Source of the DNA: Plantago major
Lineage: Eukaryota; Streptophyta; Magnoliopsida; Lamiales; Plantaginaceae
NCBI GenBank assembly: GCA_026545765.1
Contig: CM048842.1
Location: 29,065,167-29,129,166 of the forward strand
Direction of reading: 5' to 3'
Length of the DNA stretch: 64,000 nucleotides
In this document: one piece after another, positions 33,301-46,202 of the stretch
Numbering within the stretch: the stretch's first letter is position 1
Layout of the letters: the number at the start of each line of letters is the position of its first letter
Notes under the pieces: model-generated
Databases searched by the model: none
Seen by the model: only the letters and a program-made list of their open reading frames with translations
Told to the model about the DNA's origin: nothing
Translations under genes and position numbers: made by a program

Positions 33301-35047
33301 AGTGCCAGATATCTCAGATACTAAACAAGTATCTTATCATGATCATAATGATACAGAAATGAATCAAAATGATAATGATCCTACTAGTTCTAAACCCATT
33401 ATAAAATGGATAAGAGATCATCCTGCAAAGGATGTGATAGGTCCTTTAGACCAAGGGGTAAGAACTAGGAGAGAAATTGCTGAAAATGCAAATTCTCTCT
33501 ATGGATGTTTCATCTCAGACATTGAACCAAAGACCATTGAAGTAGCATTAAAAGACCAAGATTGAATCTTAGCAATGCAAGAAGAGTTGGATAAATTTGA
33601 GAGAAACAAAGTCTGGAAACTATCCCTACATTGATGGAATATCTGTCATAGGAACTAAGTGGGTTTTCAGAAACAAGATGAATGAATCTGGTGAAATAAT
33701 TAGAAACAAATAAGGTTGGTTGCCAAGGGATTCACCCGGGCTGAAGGACTAGATTTTGATGAGTCATATGCTCCAGTTGCAAGATTGGATGCAATCAGAC
33801 TATTTCTAGCCTTTGCAGCTGATAATGACTTTAAAGTTTAACCAAATGGATGTCAAGAGTTCATTCCTAAATGGTGAGCTTCCTGAGGAAGTTTATGTTG
33901 AGCAACCACCTGGTTTTGAAGTTTCCTCATAAATAAAGATGGTCTATAAGTTTCAAAAAGCTCTGTATGGACTTAAACAGGCTCCAAGAGCATGGTATGA
34001 CACATTGGCCAAGTACTTGCTGGAAAGTGGATTCAAGAAAGGAGAAGTTGGTAAAACTCTCTATACATTGAACCGTGATCGGAAACAACTCTTAGTACAT
34101 GTTTATGTTGATGACATAATCTTTGGATTTAACGACAATCAACTTTGTGTAGACTTTGCTAAGCTCATAAAAAGTAAATTTGAGATGATCATGATGGGAG
34201 TATTGAATTACTTCCTAGGGTTACAAGTCAAGCAACTTGATGATGGAATATTCATTAGAAAGTATGCAGAAGACATGCTCAATAAGTTTAATCTAAATCC
34301 TTCTGAAACGAATGATCTACCTATGAGCATTGGAACCAAGATGACCTATACTGAATCTGACAAGAGTGTTGAAGAACACAAGTATAGAAAATTGAATGGT
34401 TCTCTACTTTACCTCACATCAAGCAGACTAGATATTCAATATGCAGTTGGTGTATGTGCAAGATTTCAAACAAATCAAATGCAATCACACTATAATACTG
34501 CTATGAAGATTCTAAGGTATGTTAAAGGTACTGTAGAAGTTGGATTGTGGTATCCAAAAGAGAGTAGCTTGAGTTTAGTTGGCTATTTTGATGCTGATTA
34601 TGCTGGATCAATTCTTGATAGAAAAAGTACCCAGGAACATGTCACTTCCTCGGTACCAGACCAATACCATGGTTCAGCAAGAAACAAAACTCAATTGCCA
34701 CATCAACCACAGAAGCAAAGTATATTGCTACTGGGTGTTGTGCTTCAGAAATCTTGTGGATATAACAACAACTTAGAGACTATGAGATCAATGAAGAGAA
34801 AACTCCCATTTTCTGTGACAACACATGTGCTATTGCTATAACTCAGAATCCTAAGTTCCATGTAAGAACCAAGCACATTGATGTTAGACACCACTTCATT
34901 AGAGATCATGTTGAAAAAGGCAATATTGAGATACTCAAGATTAGTACAGAAGACCAACTTGCAGATATCTTCACAAAGCCTCTGCAAGAGAGCAGATTCC
35001 TTACCTTGAGACATAATCTTGGGTTAATGGAATTTTCAAGGAGCTAA
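30305..35047 (+). pseudogene. gag-pol: Element E gag-pol, fused in one frame without the intron
   Basis: The start is ATG 30305. Gag carries several stops (for example near 30574, 30689 and 31219). The CCHC knuckle CFYCQKPSHFKRDC is at about 31309-31350. At 31648/31649 MADE is followed directly by NTLNKNPTWHF and protease, so the coiled-coil/basic Gag tail is absent. The protease site reads FDSRCGKHM, with Gly of DSG changed to Arg. Integrase (32243-32905) keeps HMDLFESS, IDHGTEF and QNGVAERKN. A 48-bp segment is duplicated at about 32955-33050. RT (to about 34300) retains YVDDIIFG, with stops and frameshifts near 33563, 33625 and 33710. RNase H is frameshifted near 34630. The stop TAA is at 35045-35047. 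Confidence 0.9.
31646..31651 (+). other. Intron-loss junction in element E
   Basis: GATGAG|AACACT: the left half equals the exon end before GTAACC in A, C and D, and the right half equals the sequence after TGTGCAG in D (AACACT). The break is exact to the base. Confidence 0.85.
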
Positions 35048-35717
35048 TTTGGTCACTGGGACGGGGACTCAGTAAGCCAAAAGAGAAGAGAAAGGCTTTT
35101 TATAAAGAAAGGTACTTTTAAAAGAGAAAGAGATATCTGAGACAGGAACTCAGATATGAAGGCTTTGAGTGAAATTAGTTAAAAAGTTATCTGAAATGGG
35201 TATTCAGATATGAGAGGCCACTGAGTACGGAGGAACACAAAAGAAGAGAAGTCAACATACAGTACTATCTGCCAGAAGTCAACTATCTCTTATGTTTTGT
35301 AAATTTCATTTTTGTGATAATTTTCAAACAAACTGGACGCTTAATTAATAAGCTCAGAAACCAGTTTTTCTCATAGTTATAGATTACTGAGAATCGAAAG
35401 AGACTCAGATATCTATTAGCCAAATAGCATTAATTGGGCACAATTACATGTGTTGATTGTGATCACTGCAGAGAAAGCAATCTCAACCATTGAAAGATAT
35501 GACATTAGCAATTTAACGGTTAAGATGAGTCTAAATTGCCCACTAGCATAGTAACCCAGAATCTGGCCCACTTGCATTTAATGCAAAATCGCTTTTTCAG
35601 CCATGCCTTATGCAGACTTCGAGATATGTATATACAAAATACATGTGTATCTATGTATTTGCATTGCTATATAAAACAGTTTTTGGCAAAGGAAATCACT
35701 TTCGCCTAAACTCACAT
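35048..35717 (+). promoter_or_regulatory. Element E post-pol spacer: hairpins and TATA region
   Basis: Three hairpin units lie at about 35054-35205 (CTGGGACGGGGACTCAG, CTGAGACAGGAACTCAG, CTGAAATGGGTATTCAG). CTATATAAAAC at about 35668-35678 matches the TATA position of A, B and D. The sequence breaks off at the D insertion before the 3' gene ATG. Confidence 0.55.
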
Positions 35718-38399
35718 TGTTAGGATTATCTGTTTAGATTTTGATCAGTAAACCATAATGACTTATCTTAGCTCAGAAAGGTAACTAGTACTTTTACTTC
35801 ACTTGAACATTGTAAAAGAGGAAACTTACTGAGTATGTTAGTCCAGCAAATCTTGTATAGGATGTTAGTCTCTGAATATAATTTTTATATCTTTGAAGAA
35901 GACCAAGAAGGAAGCATGCAGCAGAAGAATGATGAGCCTATATTTTAGGTTCTCATCTCGTTCTTCTTACCGTCTTTTATTAGTCTTTATTTGCGCTTAT
36001 AGCGTGTCTTGTGCATTTTTATGTGTTTTGTGTTTTAGTTGTGTTTTACAGGTTTTCGTTTGTTTGGGGATGTTTTGGAGGAGAAAACGGCATTCTTGGA
36101 AGGTCGTGTCCGAAGTAGAAGCTCAAAACTCCACTTACTGTGCAAAATTCGAAGATTCTGCCAAAAAGGAAGTGGGACACGTCCCAGATTTACCAAGACG
36201 CATCCCCGAAGCCCACAAGACGCGTTGCAGACGTTCCAGGACGCGTCTCAGGATGCCAACCAGAAACTGTAGATCTCAGGTTGGCGCGAGACGTGTCTCA
36301 CTTTTGCTAGGATGCGTCTCGCGCGAAAATTGGCAGAACGCTTTGTTCTTTTAGTCTTCGATTCATACATTTTTCATTCACTTCTTTTCATACGTTTTTT
36401 TCACTCTCAAGCAAGAAAAACCCTAGCTTGGTTCTCTTGCCTTGGTTTACCTTCAATTTTCACTTGTAATTGTTCCTTTGACATTGGATTTCGATCTTGA
36501 GGTTAGAATATCAATTGAATCTTTGTTTCTTTCGCAATATCTTCTTCTTTGTGCTTGATTGATTGATTTATGGTTATAATCTCTCTTATCATGCTTGATT
36601 CAATTATAACTGTCATTGTGTATGTTATTGTTCGTGATATGAGTAGTTAAACCCTTCGATAGATGCAATAGTAATTTAGGATTGATCGAATTAGGATCTT
36701 GACCTACGGTTTGTTTATATGTGTTAAGCTTTTTCACAAACTTCGTAAAAAACCCAATCTCAGTATTCTATTCTCGAATTTTCAAAACCATTCAGGTTAA
36801 GAATCAATCGATTGATTTCCTACTTCACATCTTCAAAGAATGTCTTGGTTAAAACTGAAATTGGTGATTTATTTGGACAAATAACTGTGACAGCATATGA
36901 ACACTTGGTCTGATCCGTATTTGATTTCTCTGAATTGCTACCGTGTCTATTTTACCTCTATTGATTCAAAACTCGTTTTAGTTTACTTGTTTACTTAGTT
37001 TAGTTTTCAAAACAAACTCAATCTTGCAAACTGTTACCGCAAACTATTACATTTGATACTTGGAAACGTCATAGTTGCCTAGATAGCTATTTGTGAACGA
37101 TCTCGTAGTTAAGGCTTGTTTACTCAACACTACTTTAGTTACTTTGTTGATTTTAAGAAGTACTAATTTGAGCACATCAAAGAACTCTTTTATTGAAGAT
37201 CATAAGACTGTACAAGATTGCTGAAGACTAAAGAAAATTGTGTCCTCAAATACCTTGGCTCAGATACCTGAAAGAAACTAAGTGTCTGAGAGACAAATGT
37301 TTCAATAGGTTTCTGATGCACTAAAGGTCACTGAGAAAGGACTTGCAAAGCCTCAGATAGCTTGCATTGTTCCGTTGACACTATAGGACAAAAGTTGGTA
37401 CATTGCATTTATTACGGAGACAGAGATGTTTGAACAAAAGAGGAAATCTCTGAAAAGAGACAAAGCTCACTTGCATACTAACTTCAGATATCAATAGTTT
37501 GAATTTCATTGAGCCGAACATATACTAATTCAAACAGCATAATTTTCAAGTATAAATATCACCACTTCGAATGCTTGAAAGACACACTGAATACACAGAA
37601 CTTCATACACACTCTTTAGCTTACTGTTGCGACTATAGCTCTTGAATTCTAAGTAGCACGAAAGTTCTAAGTGTCGTGATCCTTAACAAGAATTGTATAT
37701 TGTGAAAGAGTTGAATCTAGAAGATAAAGTTGCGACTCATACCTGTGATTCATTCTCTTAAACAACATCAAGACTTGGGTCAATAAAGAATAAGTTACCA
37801 TACATTGAAAAGTGTATTAAGTAATCTTGATTCTACAAGAGCACTCCTACATAACTGCAGAAGTTATTAAGAGACTGACACCTGACAAACTTCCATAACC
37901 AAAATACCAACAGGCGTTGAGCACAGGAAGTACTTAGTTTGGAAAACTAAGGAATAGCTCAAATGTTACTGAGTAGAGGAAGTACTTGGTTGGGAAAACC
38001 AGGGAATAACTTAGGGGAAACACTTGGTTGGGAGCCTAGTGTTAAAGGGATCAAGAGATAGGATTTTATAAAGGGAACTCATCATTTTATCTTAGTGGAT
38101 TCAAGTAATGAGAAAGGGCGAGTGGATTAGTTGAGGGATTACGCCACCCTCAGATACCACTATAAAAAGCTTTGTGATATTTACTTTCTGCACTTACTTT
38201 CTGTATTACTTATCACTTGCTGATTACTTACACACATTATAGCTTGCTGAGCACGTGCACTTATCTAAAAAGACTTCCGCTCTCTGAGACTAAGTATCTG
38301 ATACCTTCACAAGTATCTGAGAAACTATTTTATCGTCAAAAGTTTTAAAAGACTATTCACCCCCCCTAGTCTTTTACTTTGTCGTTATCTTGACCAACA
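35718..38399 (+). repeat. Element D 5' LTR, split by a solo LTR
   Basis: The two LTR pieces are 35718-35929 and 37180-38399. Without the insertion and one target copy it is about 1.43 kb, like its relatives. It starts TGTTAGGATTATCTG and ends TTGACCAACA. TATAAATA is at 37551-37558 and GGAAGTACTT units lie at about 37925-38010. Confidence 0.9.
35930..37179 (+). repeat. Solo LTR (1250 bp), TGATG...CATCA, with target duplication AAGAA
   Basis: Unrelated sequence splits the D LTR cleanly. It starts TGATGAGCCTATATTTTAGG and ends TTTGAGCACATCA, and is flanked by AAGAA at 35925-35929 and 37180-37184. No internal region, PBS or PPT is present, so it is a recombined solo LTR. The TGATG/CATCA ends and TTTGAGCACATCA resemble Ty3/gypsy LTRs of plants, but the family is not certain. 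The 153-codon ORF inside (35893-36354) crosses the boundary and is not a gene. Confidence 0.85.
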
Positions 38400-38401
38400 A
38401 G

Positions 38402-38413
38402 TAATATTAGAGC
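38402..38413 (+). promoter_or_regulatory. Element D primer-binding site, decayed
   Basis: TAATATTAGAGC lies where its relatives have TGGTATCAGAGC, with three differences. Confidence 0.75.
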
Positions 38414-38517
38414 AGGAGGTTCCCAAGCTTTCTGCACTGAACCTAGATCCTAGATAAGTGCCCACTAACCGCTTACCACCTGCACTTGATTTGTTTGTTT
38501 AGTGTGTTTATTGCAAG

Positions 38518-38582
38518 ATGTCTTTAAGAGACGCTCCCGTTCTCAAGCCTGAGAACTATGAAAAATGGATGAACAACATGAT
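38518..38582 (+). pseudogene. gag: Element D gag, first 65 bp before the C insertion
   Basis: ATG 38518 opens MSLRDAPVLKPENYEKW. The frame is cut after ACATGAT by C and continues at 54373 (GCTTCACCTGGAAGC) after the duplicated ATGAT. Confidence 0.9.
38578..38582 (+). repeat. Target-site duplication of element C, left copy (ATGAT)
   Basis: ATGAT directly before TGTTAGG of C, identical to 54368-54372. Confidence 0.92.
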
Positions 38583-40169
38583 TGTTAGGAATATTTGTTT
38601 AGATTTTGATCAGCAGCCTAATGACTTATCTTAGCTCATAAACGTGGTTAGTACTCTTGGTTCACTTGAACACTGTAAAAGAGGAAAATCACTAAGTATG
38701 TTAGTCTAGAAAATCTTATATATGACGTTAGGTCTCTGAATGTAATTTTTATATCTTTGAAGAAGACCAAGAAGAATGCAACCAGCAGGAGAGTTAAACA
38801 AATTTTGAAGATTTGAAGACTGCACAAGATTGCTAAAGATAAAGGAAATTGGTCTCATCAGATACCTATGTCCAGATATCTTAGAGAAACAAGTGTTTCT
38901 TAATAAACAAGTTTCACAAAAGATATTTGAGAACACAAGGTTTCTGAACGAGGAAAAGTGCCCACAGATATCTACACTCAGATACCCTAGATAAAACTAT
39001 GTTTCTGGGAAACAATATTTCAACAGGTTTCTGGAGATGAGAAGGTCTCTGGAAAGGGACATGCAATGCTTCAGAAAGCGTGCATAGTTCTGTTGGCACT
39101 ACAGGACAAAAATAGTACAATGCAATAAATGCGCAGACAGAGACATCTGAACAAAAGAGGAAATCTCTGAAAAGAGACAACGTCTTTTGCAGTACTATTT
39201 TCAGATATCAATAGTTTGAATTTCATTAAGCCTAACGGATACTATTCAAACGGCATGATTTTCAACTATAAATATCAACACTTAGAATGCTTGAAAAACA
39301 CACCAAGAACTTACACTGAACACACAAGCATACAAACCTTCAACCTACTTACTCTTTAGCTTACAATTGCGACTAAGCTCTTGAATTCTAAGTAGCACAA
39401 AAGTTCTAAGTGTCCTGATCCTTAACAAGCATTGCTATCTGTGAAGGAGTTGAATCAAAAGATCAAGTATCTGAGTTTCATTCTCCAGAACATTTAACAT
39501 AGACTTGGGTCAGTAAAGAACATATCACCACACATTGTGAATGTGTTAAGTGATTCTTGTTCTATAGAGTATTCCTAAATAACTGACAAGTTAGTAAGGC
39601 TACTCACCTGACAAACCTTCATAACCATCACCTTAAAACGGCGAGGAGTACAGGAAGTACTTAGTTTGGGAAACTGAGGAACAACTCTAAGGTTACTGAG
39701 CATAGGAAGTACTTAGTTTAGGAAACTAAGGAACAACTCAAAGGTTTCTGAGTATAGGAAGTACTTGGCTGGGAGCCGGGGAATAACTCAGGGGGAACAC
39801 TTGGTTGGGAACCTAGTGTATTTAGGAATCGAGAGAAGATATTTGTAAGGTGAACTCAATTATCTGTCTTAGTGGATTCTAGGTCTGAGAAAGGCCGAAG
39901 TGGATTAGTTGAAGGATTACGCCACCTTCAGATACCACTATAAAAGACGTGTTATTTACTTTCAGTAATTTAGTTATCGTTCTATTTATCCTGCTAAGTA
40001 TTTAAACACATTATATCTTGCTGAGTACGTGCACTTATCACAGAAAAGTCTTCCGCTCTCTTAAATTAAGTATCAGATATCTGAGAAATTGTGTTTATCG
40101 ACAAAAGTTGTAAAAGACTATTCACCCCCCCCCCCCCAGTCTTTTCCTATGCCGTTATCTGGACCAACA
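38583..40169 (+). repeat. Element C 5' LTR (1587 bp)
   Basis: TGTTAGGAATATTTG ... GACCAACA. The TATA box is at 39267-39274. Three units of a GGAAGTACTTAGTTTGGGAA-type repeat lie at about 39652-39775, and a run of about 14 C at 40125-40138. Confidence 0.95.
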
Positions 40170-40171
40170 AG

Positions 40172-40183
40172 TGGTATCAGAGC
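40172..40183 (+). promoter_or_regulatory. Element C primer-binding site
   Basis: TGGTATCAGAGC, a perfect 12-nt match to the complement of the plant initiator tRNA-Met 3' end, 2 nt after the LTR. Confidence 0.93.
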
Positions 40184-40286
40184 GGGAGGTTCCCAAGCCT
40201 TCTGCACTGAACCTAGATCCCAGATAAGTGCCCACTAACTGCTTTTCACCTACACTTGATTTGTTTGTAAGTGTTTTTGCTGCAGG

Positions 40287-42814
40287 ATGTCTTTAAGTGA
40301 CGCTCCAATTCTCAAACCAGAGAACTATGACAAATGGAAGAACAACATGATGCTCCACCTAGAAGCTATCAGTGACGAAATGATCGAAGTAATAAGGAAT
40401 GGCCCATAGTCATTCAACAACTCAAGCAGGTCATGGAGGTTTCTAATGGTAGAGACAGAGTTCCCACTGATGAAGAACCAAGTGGTGGTTCCTCACAAAC
40501 AGGTGCGTCAACCAGTGGAAGACCTACTGGTCAAGTTGTTTATGAGCCAAAGCCCAGAGAGCTCTGGACATCGGAAGATGCCAAGAGAAATCGACTGGAT
40601 GGTCAGGCTCGCAATATCATCATACGTTCCACTCCAGAGCACATACAAACTGTAAGTGCAAAACGGCGAAAGTGGCCTGGCAACTAATTGAAGAAATCTG
40701 TGTCGGCACTGAGAAAACAAAGGAAAATAAGTTCGAAGTTTTGAAGCTCAAATTTTAAAACTTTAAACAAGGTCCCACAGAGACTCTTGAAGAACTAGAT
40801 TTCCGGTTCACAACATTGATGAGTGAAATGGCTGCACTTGGTGAAAGTGAGAGATACTCTAACTCTGAAAAGGTTAAGACTATCGTGAGAAGCTTGAATC
40901 AAAACTGGGAACACACTCAGTATTTTTATTTCAACCAAGGAATGCCAAATATCACTCCAGTAGAACTCTTTTCCCACTTAGCTACTGTCAACTATGAAAC
41001 TACTCAGAGAGAACAAATAATTGCTGAGAAAGTTCACAATGTTGCTTTAGTAACATAAGACACTTCTGAAAAGAAGGATACCAAAGAAATGACTGAGGAA
41101 GATGCTCTTGCTGTAAAGCAAATGAGAAAATACGTCAGTCATGAGATTGAGAGAAGAAAAGCGAAAGAGAAGATGAAAAAGCATCTAGGCTCAAACTATC
41201 ACCAGTACAAAAATATGCAGCTCTCAAGCTCGCTGAACAAATCAGCTCAGCAAGCATCTAGTACTTAGGAAGCAGAAATCGGAAACGATATCTGTTTCTA
41301 TTGTCAGAAACCTAGTCATTTTAAAAGAGATTGCCCTGTTTTCAATAAGCTAAAGAGAGGTGACAAGAAAGATAAAAGAAACTTCAAGAGAGGTCAGAGA
41401 GCTATGCTCAGTGAAGAAAGAAAAAAGATTCAAATCCAACTGGATGCTCTTGATATTGAGTCAGAATTTGAGGAAGAAGACTCAGATGACTCCAAACTAC
41501 CTTCTCCAGAATTATGTGGCATCACTCATGAATTGGTTGACTTTGGTCAACAGAAAAGGGAATTATGTGGGGTTGCTGAGGAAATCTATCCAGATTGCTC
41601 CAACATTGAGCCTTGCCTGATGGCTGATGAGGTAACCAACATTACTCAATTCATTAATTATGAGAGTGATGAGGAAGAAATCATAAATTTAGAATATCTC
41701 ATAAGAGAACTTGATCTCTACAAAAGAGAACTTCAAATGATCCGAGCTAGAGCCGACATTTTTGAAGAAGAAAAGAATTCTCTTGAAAAGGAAAATTCAC
41801 AATTACTCAAGATATCTGAGAAAAAGGATGCTGAAAATGCATTTCTCAAAGCACAGATATCTGAAACGGAGAAGTTACATAGAAAGGCAATGGATATACT
41901 CCAAAAGGAAAATAAAGATCATCTTTCTGAAAATGAGGAACTCAAGAAGAAAGAACTATCTTTTCAATCCTATGCCAAAGCTAGTGACACTCTTACTGAA
42001 GTACACTCTTATTTAAGAGATCCTTCAGAAAAGGGAGGACTTGGGCTGGACACATAAACAAATAGCTCTACTACTCAAAATAAGAGTGACGAAAGAATAA
42101 CGTTTGTTAGTGCTCAGCAAAATGGTTCTCAAATAACCTACAACATTGGTCAGAAAGCTAAGGTTGTTGACAAAGGAAAGGCAGTCGCAACCAAACCTTT
42201 GTGTGAAAAACAAGTCCAAAAGAAAAATGTTAGGAACGTTTCTGTAAGGAAACATAACACTGAAAAGTGTAATCACCCACAGTGCTATGTCTCTCATAAA
42301 GGAAAAATTGCGGGAGCAGGCAAATTTTTCAACATCACATTTTCTGGAAAGAAAGACGTTCCAGAGACTAGCAAAGCTGCTGAGAAGAGAGCTCAGATAG
42401 CACCAGGTGCTTGAAATGGCATTGGCTATAAAGTCATCGGGAAACAACTCGCTCGTGAGTATAAACAAGAGCAAGAACGATGGATGAAAGCCAGGATTGC
42501 GCATAGAAATCATCAAAAGTGGAAGAAAGAACAGGTTACGACCACTCTGAATGCCAGGGCTAGAAGAAATCTGGCAAGGAAAGCTAAGTTTGCTGAAAAG
42601 CAGACTCAGCAATCTGAAAGCACCACGAGGAGCACCAATGAACACACCAAGAAGGAAAATAGCTTTAAATGATGATGATACTAATCATTTACCTAAAATT
42701 TCTCCTTATGTTCCAACAAGACAAAAGAATATCCCAAGGAATTTCATTCAGAAATGGATTCCTACAGTGAGATTCTTTAGTCCAGAAGGTTCCATTGTTG
42801 GAATGAGAGACTAA
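40287..42814 (+). pseudogene. gag: Element C gag, unspliced form
   Basis: ATG 40287 opens MSLSDAPILKPENYDKW. A one-base loss near 40408, a lesion near 40650, and stops near 40757, 41056 and 41265 kill it. The CCHC knuckle CFYCQKPSHFKRDC is at about 41296-41337. An intact piece (41404-42057) covers the acidic region and coiled coil. A CAA/CAG-to-TAA stop is at 42055-42057. The basic tail (ARRNLARKAKFAEKQTQ) follows, and the natural TAA is at 42812-42814. Confidence 0.88.
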
Positions 42815-42838
42815 CTCCATGTTTGCTGTTTTGTGCAG
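41632..42838 (+). other. Retained intron between gag and protease in element C
   Basis: GATGAG|GTAACC ... GTTTTGTGCAG|AAC, 1207 bp. The Gag stop lies 24 nt before the acceptor, as in A and D. Confidence 0.82.
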
Positions 42839-45800
42839 AACGCTCTGAGGAAGAACCCGAAGTGGCATTTTGATAGTGGATGTGGGAAGCACATGATAGG
42901 AGACAAAGCAAATCTGGTTAACTACAGAAAATGCGATAAAGGACCATGTATTAGATTTGCTGGAGGAGATGAAAATCCAACCATAGGTTTTGGCAATCTG
43001 AAGCTTGGAGCTCTTACAATCCCTGAAGTACTACATGTAAAGGGATTGAAATATAATCTCCTAAGCATGAGTCAATTGGTAGAGAAAGGGTACACTGTAA
43101 AGATTAAGTCAAAACTATGCAAATTAATTGACAATGAGTCAAAGCAGACAGTCTTGGTTGCTAGGCGAAAAGGAAATCTTTATGTTGCTGACTGGGCATC
43201 TGCCACAACTGAAGAATGTCTCATGGTGAGTCAATCTGGCCACACTGAAGAAAACTGGCTATGGCACAAAAGAATGAGTCACTTGAACTTCAAAACTCTG
43301 AAAAGCTAGCCAAGAAAGAATTGGTGGTTGGTTTACCCAAATGGTATATATAAAAGATGGTATATGCTCAGCTTGCCAAATGGGAATACAATCCAAAACA
43401 TCTTTCAAGTCTAAAACTAGACACTCCAGTGAAAGGCCACTGCAAATGTTACATATGTATCTTTTTGAATCCTCTGTAACTAGCAATGCAGGAAAGAAGT
43501 ATGGTTTGGTTGTTGTTGATGATTACTCAAGATTCACTTGGGTTGTATTTCTCAAACAAAAATCTGAGGCAAGGGTTTAGATACCCAACTTGCTGAATAA
43601 GCTTGAAGTCATGAAAAATGACAAGGTGTATGTAATCAGAACAGACCATGGTACTGAGTTTGTGAACCAGTACATAAAAGAGTTTTGTACCTGCAAAGGT
43701 ATACAACATCAACTATCTTCAGTAAGGACACCACAACAAAATGGTGTTGCTGAAAGGAAGAATAGGACCCTAAAAGAAGCAGCAAAAACAATGCTTGCTG
43801 ACACTGAAATAAGTGAAATCTATTGGATTGAAGCCGTTAACACAACCTGCTACACTCAAAATAGATGTTTGATTAACAAACACCATGACAAAACTCCTTA
43901 TGAACTTTTGATTGGTAGACCCCCTAGTATCAAACATCTAAGGGTGTTTGGTTGAAGATGTTTTGTTCTTAATAATGGAAAAGAATACTTGAGAACATTC
44001 AACCAAAAGCAGATGAAGGAGTATTTCTTGGTTATTCTCTGAATAGCAAAGCCTACAGAATCTACAACAAAAGAACGCAAAAGATTGAAGAATTTGTTCA
44101 TGTAGTCTTCTACGAAGGAAACAAGAAAGTACCCTTGAATGAAGAACTCTCAGATATGTTCAAAGAACTAATGTTTAAAGAATCTGAATCCTCAAAGGGA
44201 AACAACTCCGTCATTCACTTAGAGGATGAATCTGACGATGAAAAGCAACCATTGCTTAGTAACAACCAAATGACTCTAAGACATGATGAACAATTTCCTA
44301 TGATAATTCCATAAATGGAACAGGTTACTGAGAACCTTCATCATGAAGAAGTTTCTGAGAATGAGATTTCTGAAAATCAAATTCCAGATATCTATAACAC
44401 TGAAAAAGTGTCAGATACCCATGGCATTTCCCATGTGCCAGATATCTCAGATACTGCACAAGTATCCTATCAAGATCATATTGATTCACATTTAGATCAA
44501 AATGATATTGATCCTACTAGTTCAAAACCCATTATGAAATGGATAAGAAATCATCCTGCCAAGGATGTGATTGGTCCTTTAGACCAAGGAGTTAGAACTA
44601 GGAGAGCAATTGCTGACTCTCTTTATGGATGTTTCATCTCAAACATTGAACCTAAAACTATAGAAGAAGCATTGAAGGATCAAGATTGGATCTCTGCAAT
44701 GCAAGAAGAGTTGGATCAATTTAAGAGAAACAAAGTCTGGAAACTGGTTCCATTTGGTGACGGAATATTTGTAATTGGAACCAAGTGGGTTTTCAGAAAT
44801 AAAATGAATGAGTCTGGTGAAATAACCAGAAACAAAGCAAGGTTGGTTGCCAAGGGATTCACCCAGACAGAAGGACTAGATTTTGATGAGTCATATGCTC
44901 CAGTTGCAAGATTGGATGCAACTAGACTATTTCTAGCCTTTGCAGCTCATAATGACTTTAAAGTTTATCAGATGGATGTCAAAAGTGCATTCCTAAACGG
45001 TGAACTTGCTGAGGAAGTCTATGTTGGACAACCACCAGGCTTTGAGGTTTCCATAGAAAGTAGAATGGTTTATAAGCTTCAGAAAGCTCTGTATGGACTG
45101 AAACAGACTCCAAGAGCATGGTATGACACTTTAGCCAAATACTTGCTGGAAAGCGGCTTCAAGAAAGGAGATGTTGATAAAACACTCTTTACTTTGAACC
45201 ATGAAGGGAAACTACTTTTAGTTCAAGTATATGTTGATGACATTATATTTGGATCTAAAGACAAGCAACTTTGTGAAGACTTTTCTGAGCTCATGAAAAG
45301 TAAATTTGAGATGAGCATGATGGGAGAATTAAACTACTTCCTAGGATTGCATGTCAAGCAACTTAATGATGGAATATTCATTAGTCAAACAAAGTATGCA
45401 AGGGATATGCTCAATAAGTTTAATCTAAAAGCCTTCTAAAAAGAATGCTAAGATACCTATGAGCACTGGAACCAAAATGACCTATACTGAATCTGACAAG
45501 ATTGTTGAAGAACACAAGTATAGAAAATTGATTGGGTCTCTATTGTACCTCACTGCAAGTAGACCTGATATTCAATATGCAGTTGGAGTCTGTGCTAGAT
45601 TTCAGACAAATCCAATGCAATCACACTACAACATTGCTATGAAAATATTAAGGTATGTAAAGGGTACTGTAGAAGTTGGATTGTCGTATCAAAAAGACAG
45701 TGGATTGAGTTTAGTTGGCTATTCTGATTCTGACAATGCTAGATCTTTGCTTGCTAGAAAAAGCACCTCAGGAACTTGTCAATTTCTTGGTGCCAGATTA

Positions 45801-46202
45801 ATATCGTGGTTCAGCAAGAAACAAAACTCAATTGACACATCCACCACAGAGGCTGAATATATTTCTGCTGGGTGTTGTGCTTCACAGATATTGTGGATAC
45901 AATAACAAGTCAAAGACTATGAGATCAATGAATAGAAAACTCCTATTTTCTGTGACAACACAAGTGCTGATGTCATAACTCAGAATCCTAAGTTTCATAC
46001 AAGAACAAAGCACATTGATGTTAGACATCACTTCATTAGAGATCATGTTGAAAAAGGCAATATAGAGATACTCAAAATTGGTACTGAAGACCAACTTGCA
46101 GATATCTTTACAAAGCCTTTGCAAGAAAGCAGGTTCTTAACCTTGAGACATAGTCTTGAATTAATGGAGCTACCAAAGGAACTGAAAAGTTCCAATCTCT
46201 GA
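42839..46202 (+). pseudogene. pol: Element C pol
   Basis: Protease (42839-43309) has FDSGCGKHMIGDK. Integrase follows with the HHCC finger (HLNFKTL ... CSACQMG), GTEF and QNGVAERKN, broken near 43305, 43580, 43955 and 44000. RT (44315-45439) is open and has [38 protein letters not shown] and the catalytic [11 protein letters not shown] one-base shift at about 45435 separates RNase H (45459-45905), which has a TAA near 45903. The tail with KHIDVRHHFIRDH and DIFTKPLQESR runs to TGA 46200-46202. Confidence 0.92.

Larger units (their letters stand above)
28718..35717 (+). mobile_element. Element E: SIRE-like copia copy lacking the gag-pol intron
   Basis: It has a complete 5' LTR, PBS, gag fused directly to pol, a hairpin array and a post-pol spacer. 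It is cut at 35717 by the LTR of element D just before the 3' gene. The missing 3' part should lie beyond the end of the window, after D. It is heavily mutated, and the oldest or second oldest member of the E-D-C stack. Confidence 0.9.

Noticed and set aside
35893-36354. 153-codon ORF with a hydrophobic start
   Set aside because: It crosses the junction between the D LTR and the solo LTR, so it cannot be an ancestral gene. Composition is LTR-like.
40262-40290. Acceptor-like TTTTTGCTGCAG just before the gag ATG in C, also seen in A and E
   Set aside because: No matching donor could be placed in the leader and no copy lacks a defined segment, so a 5' UTR intron is not supported.
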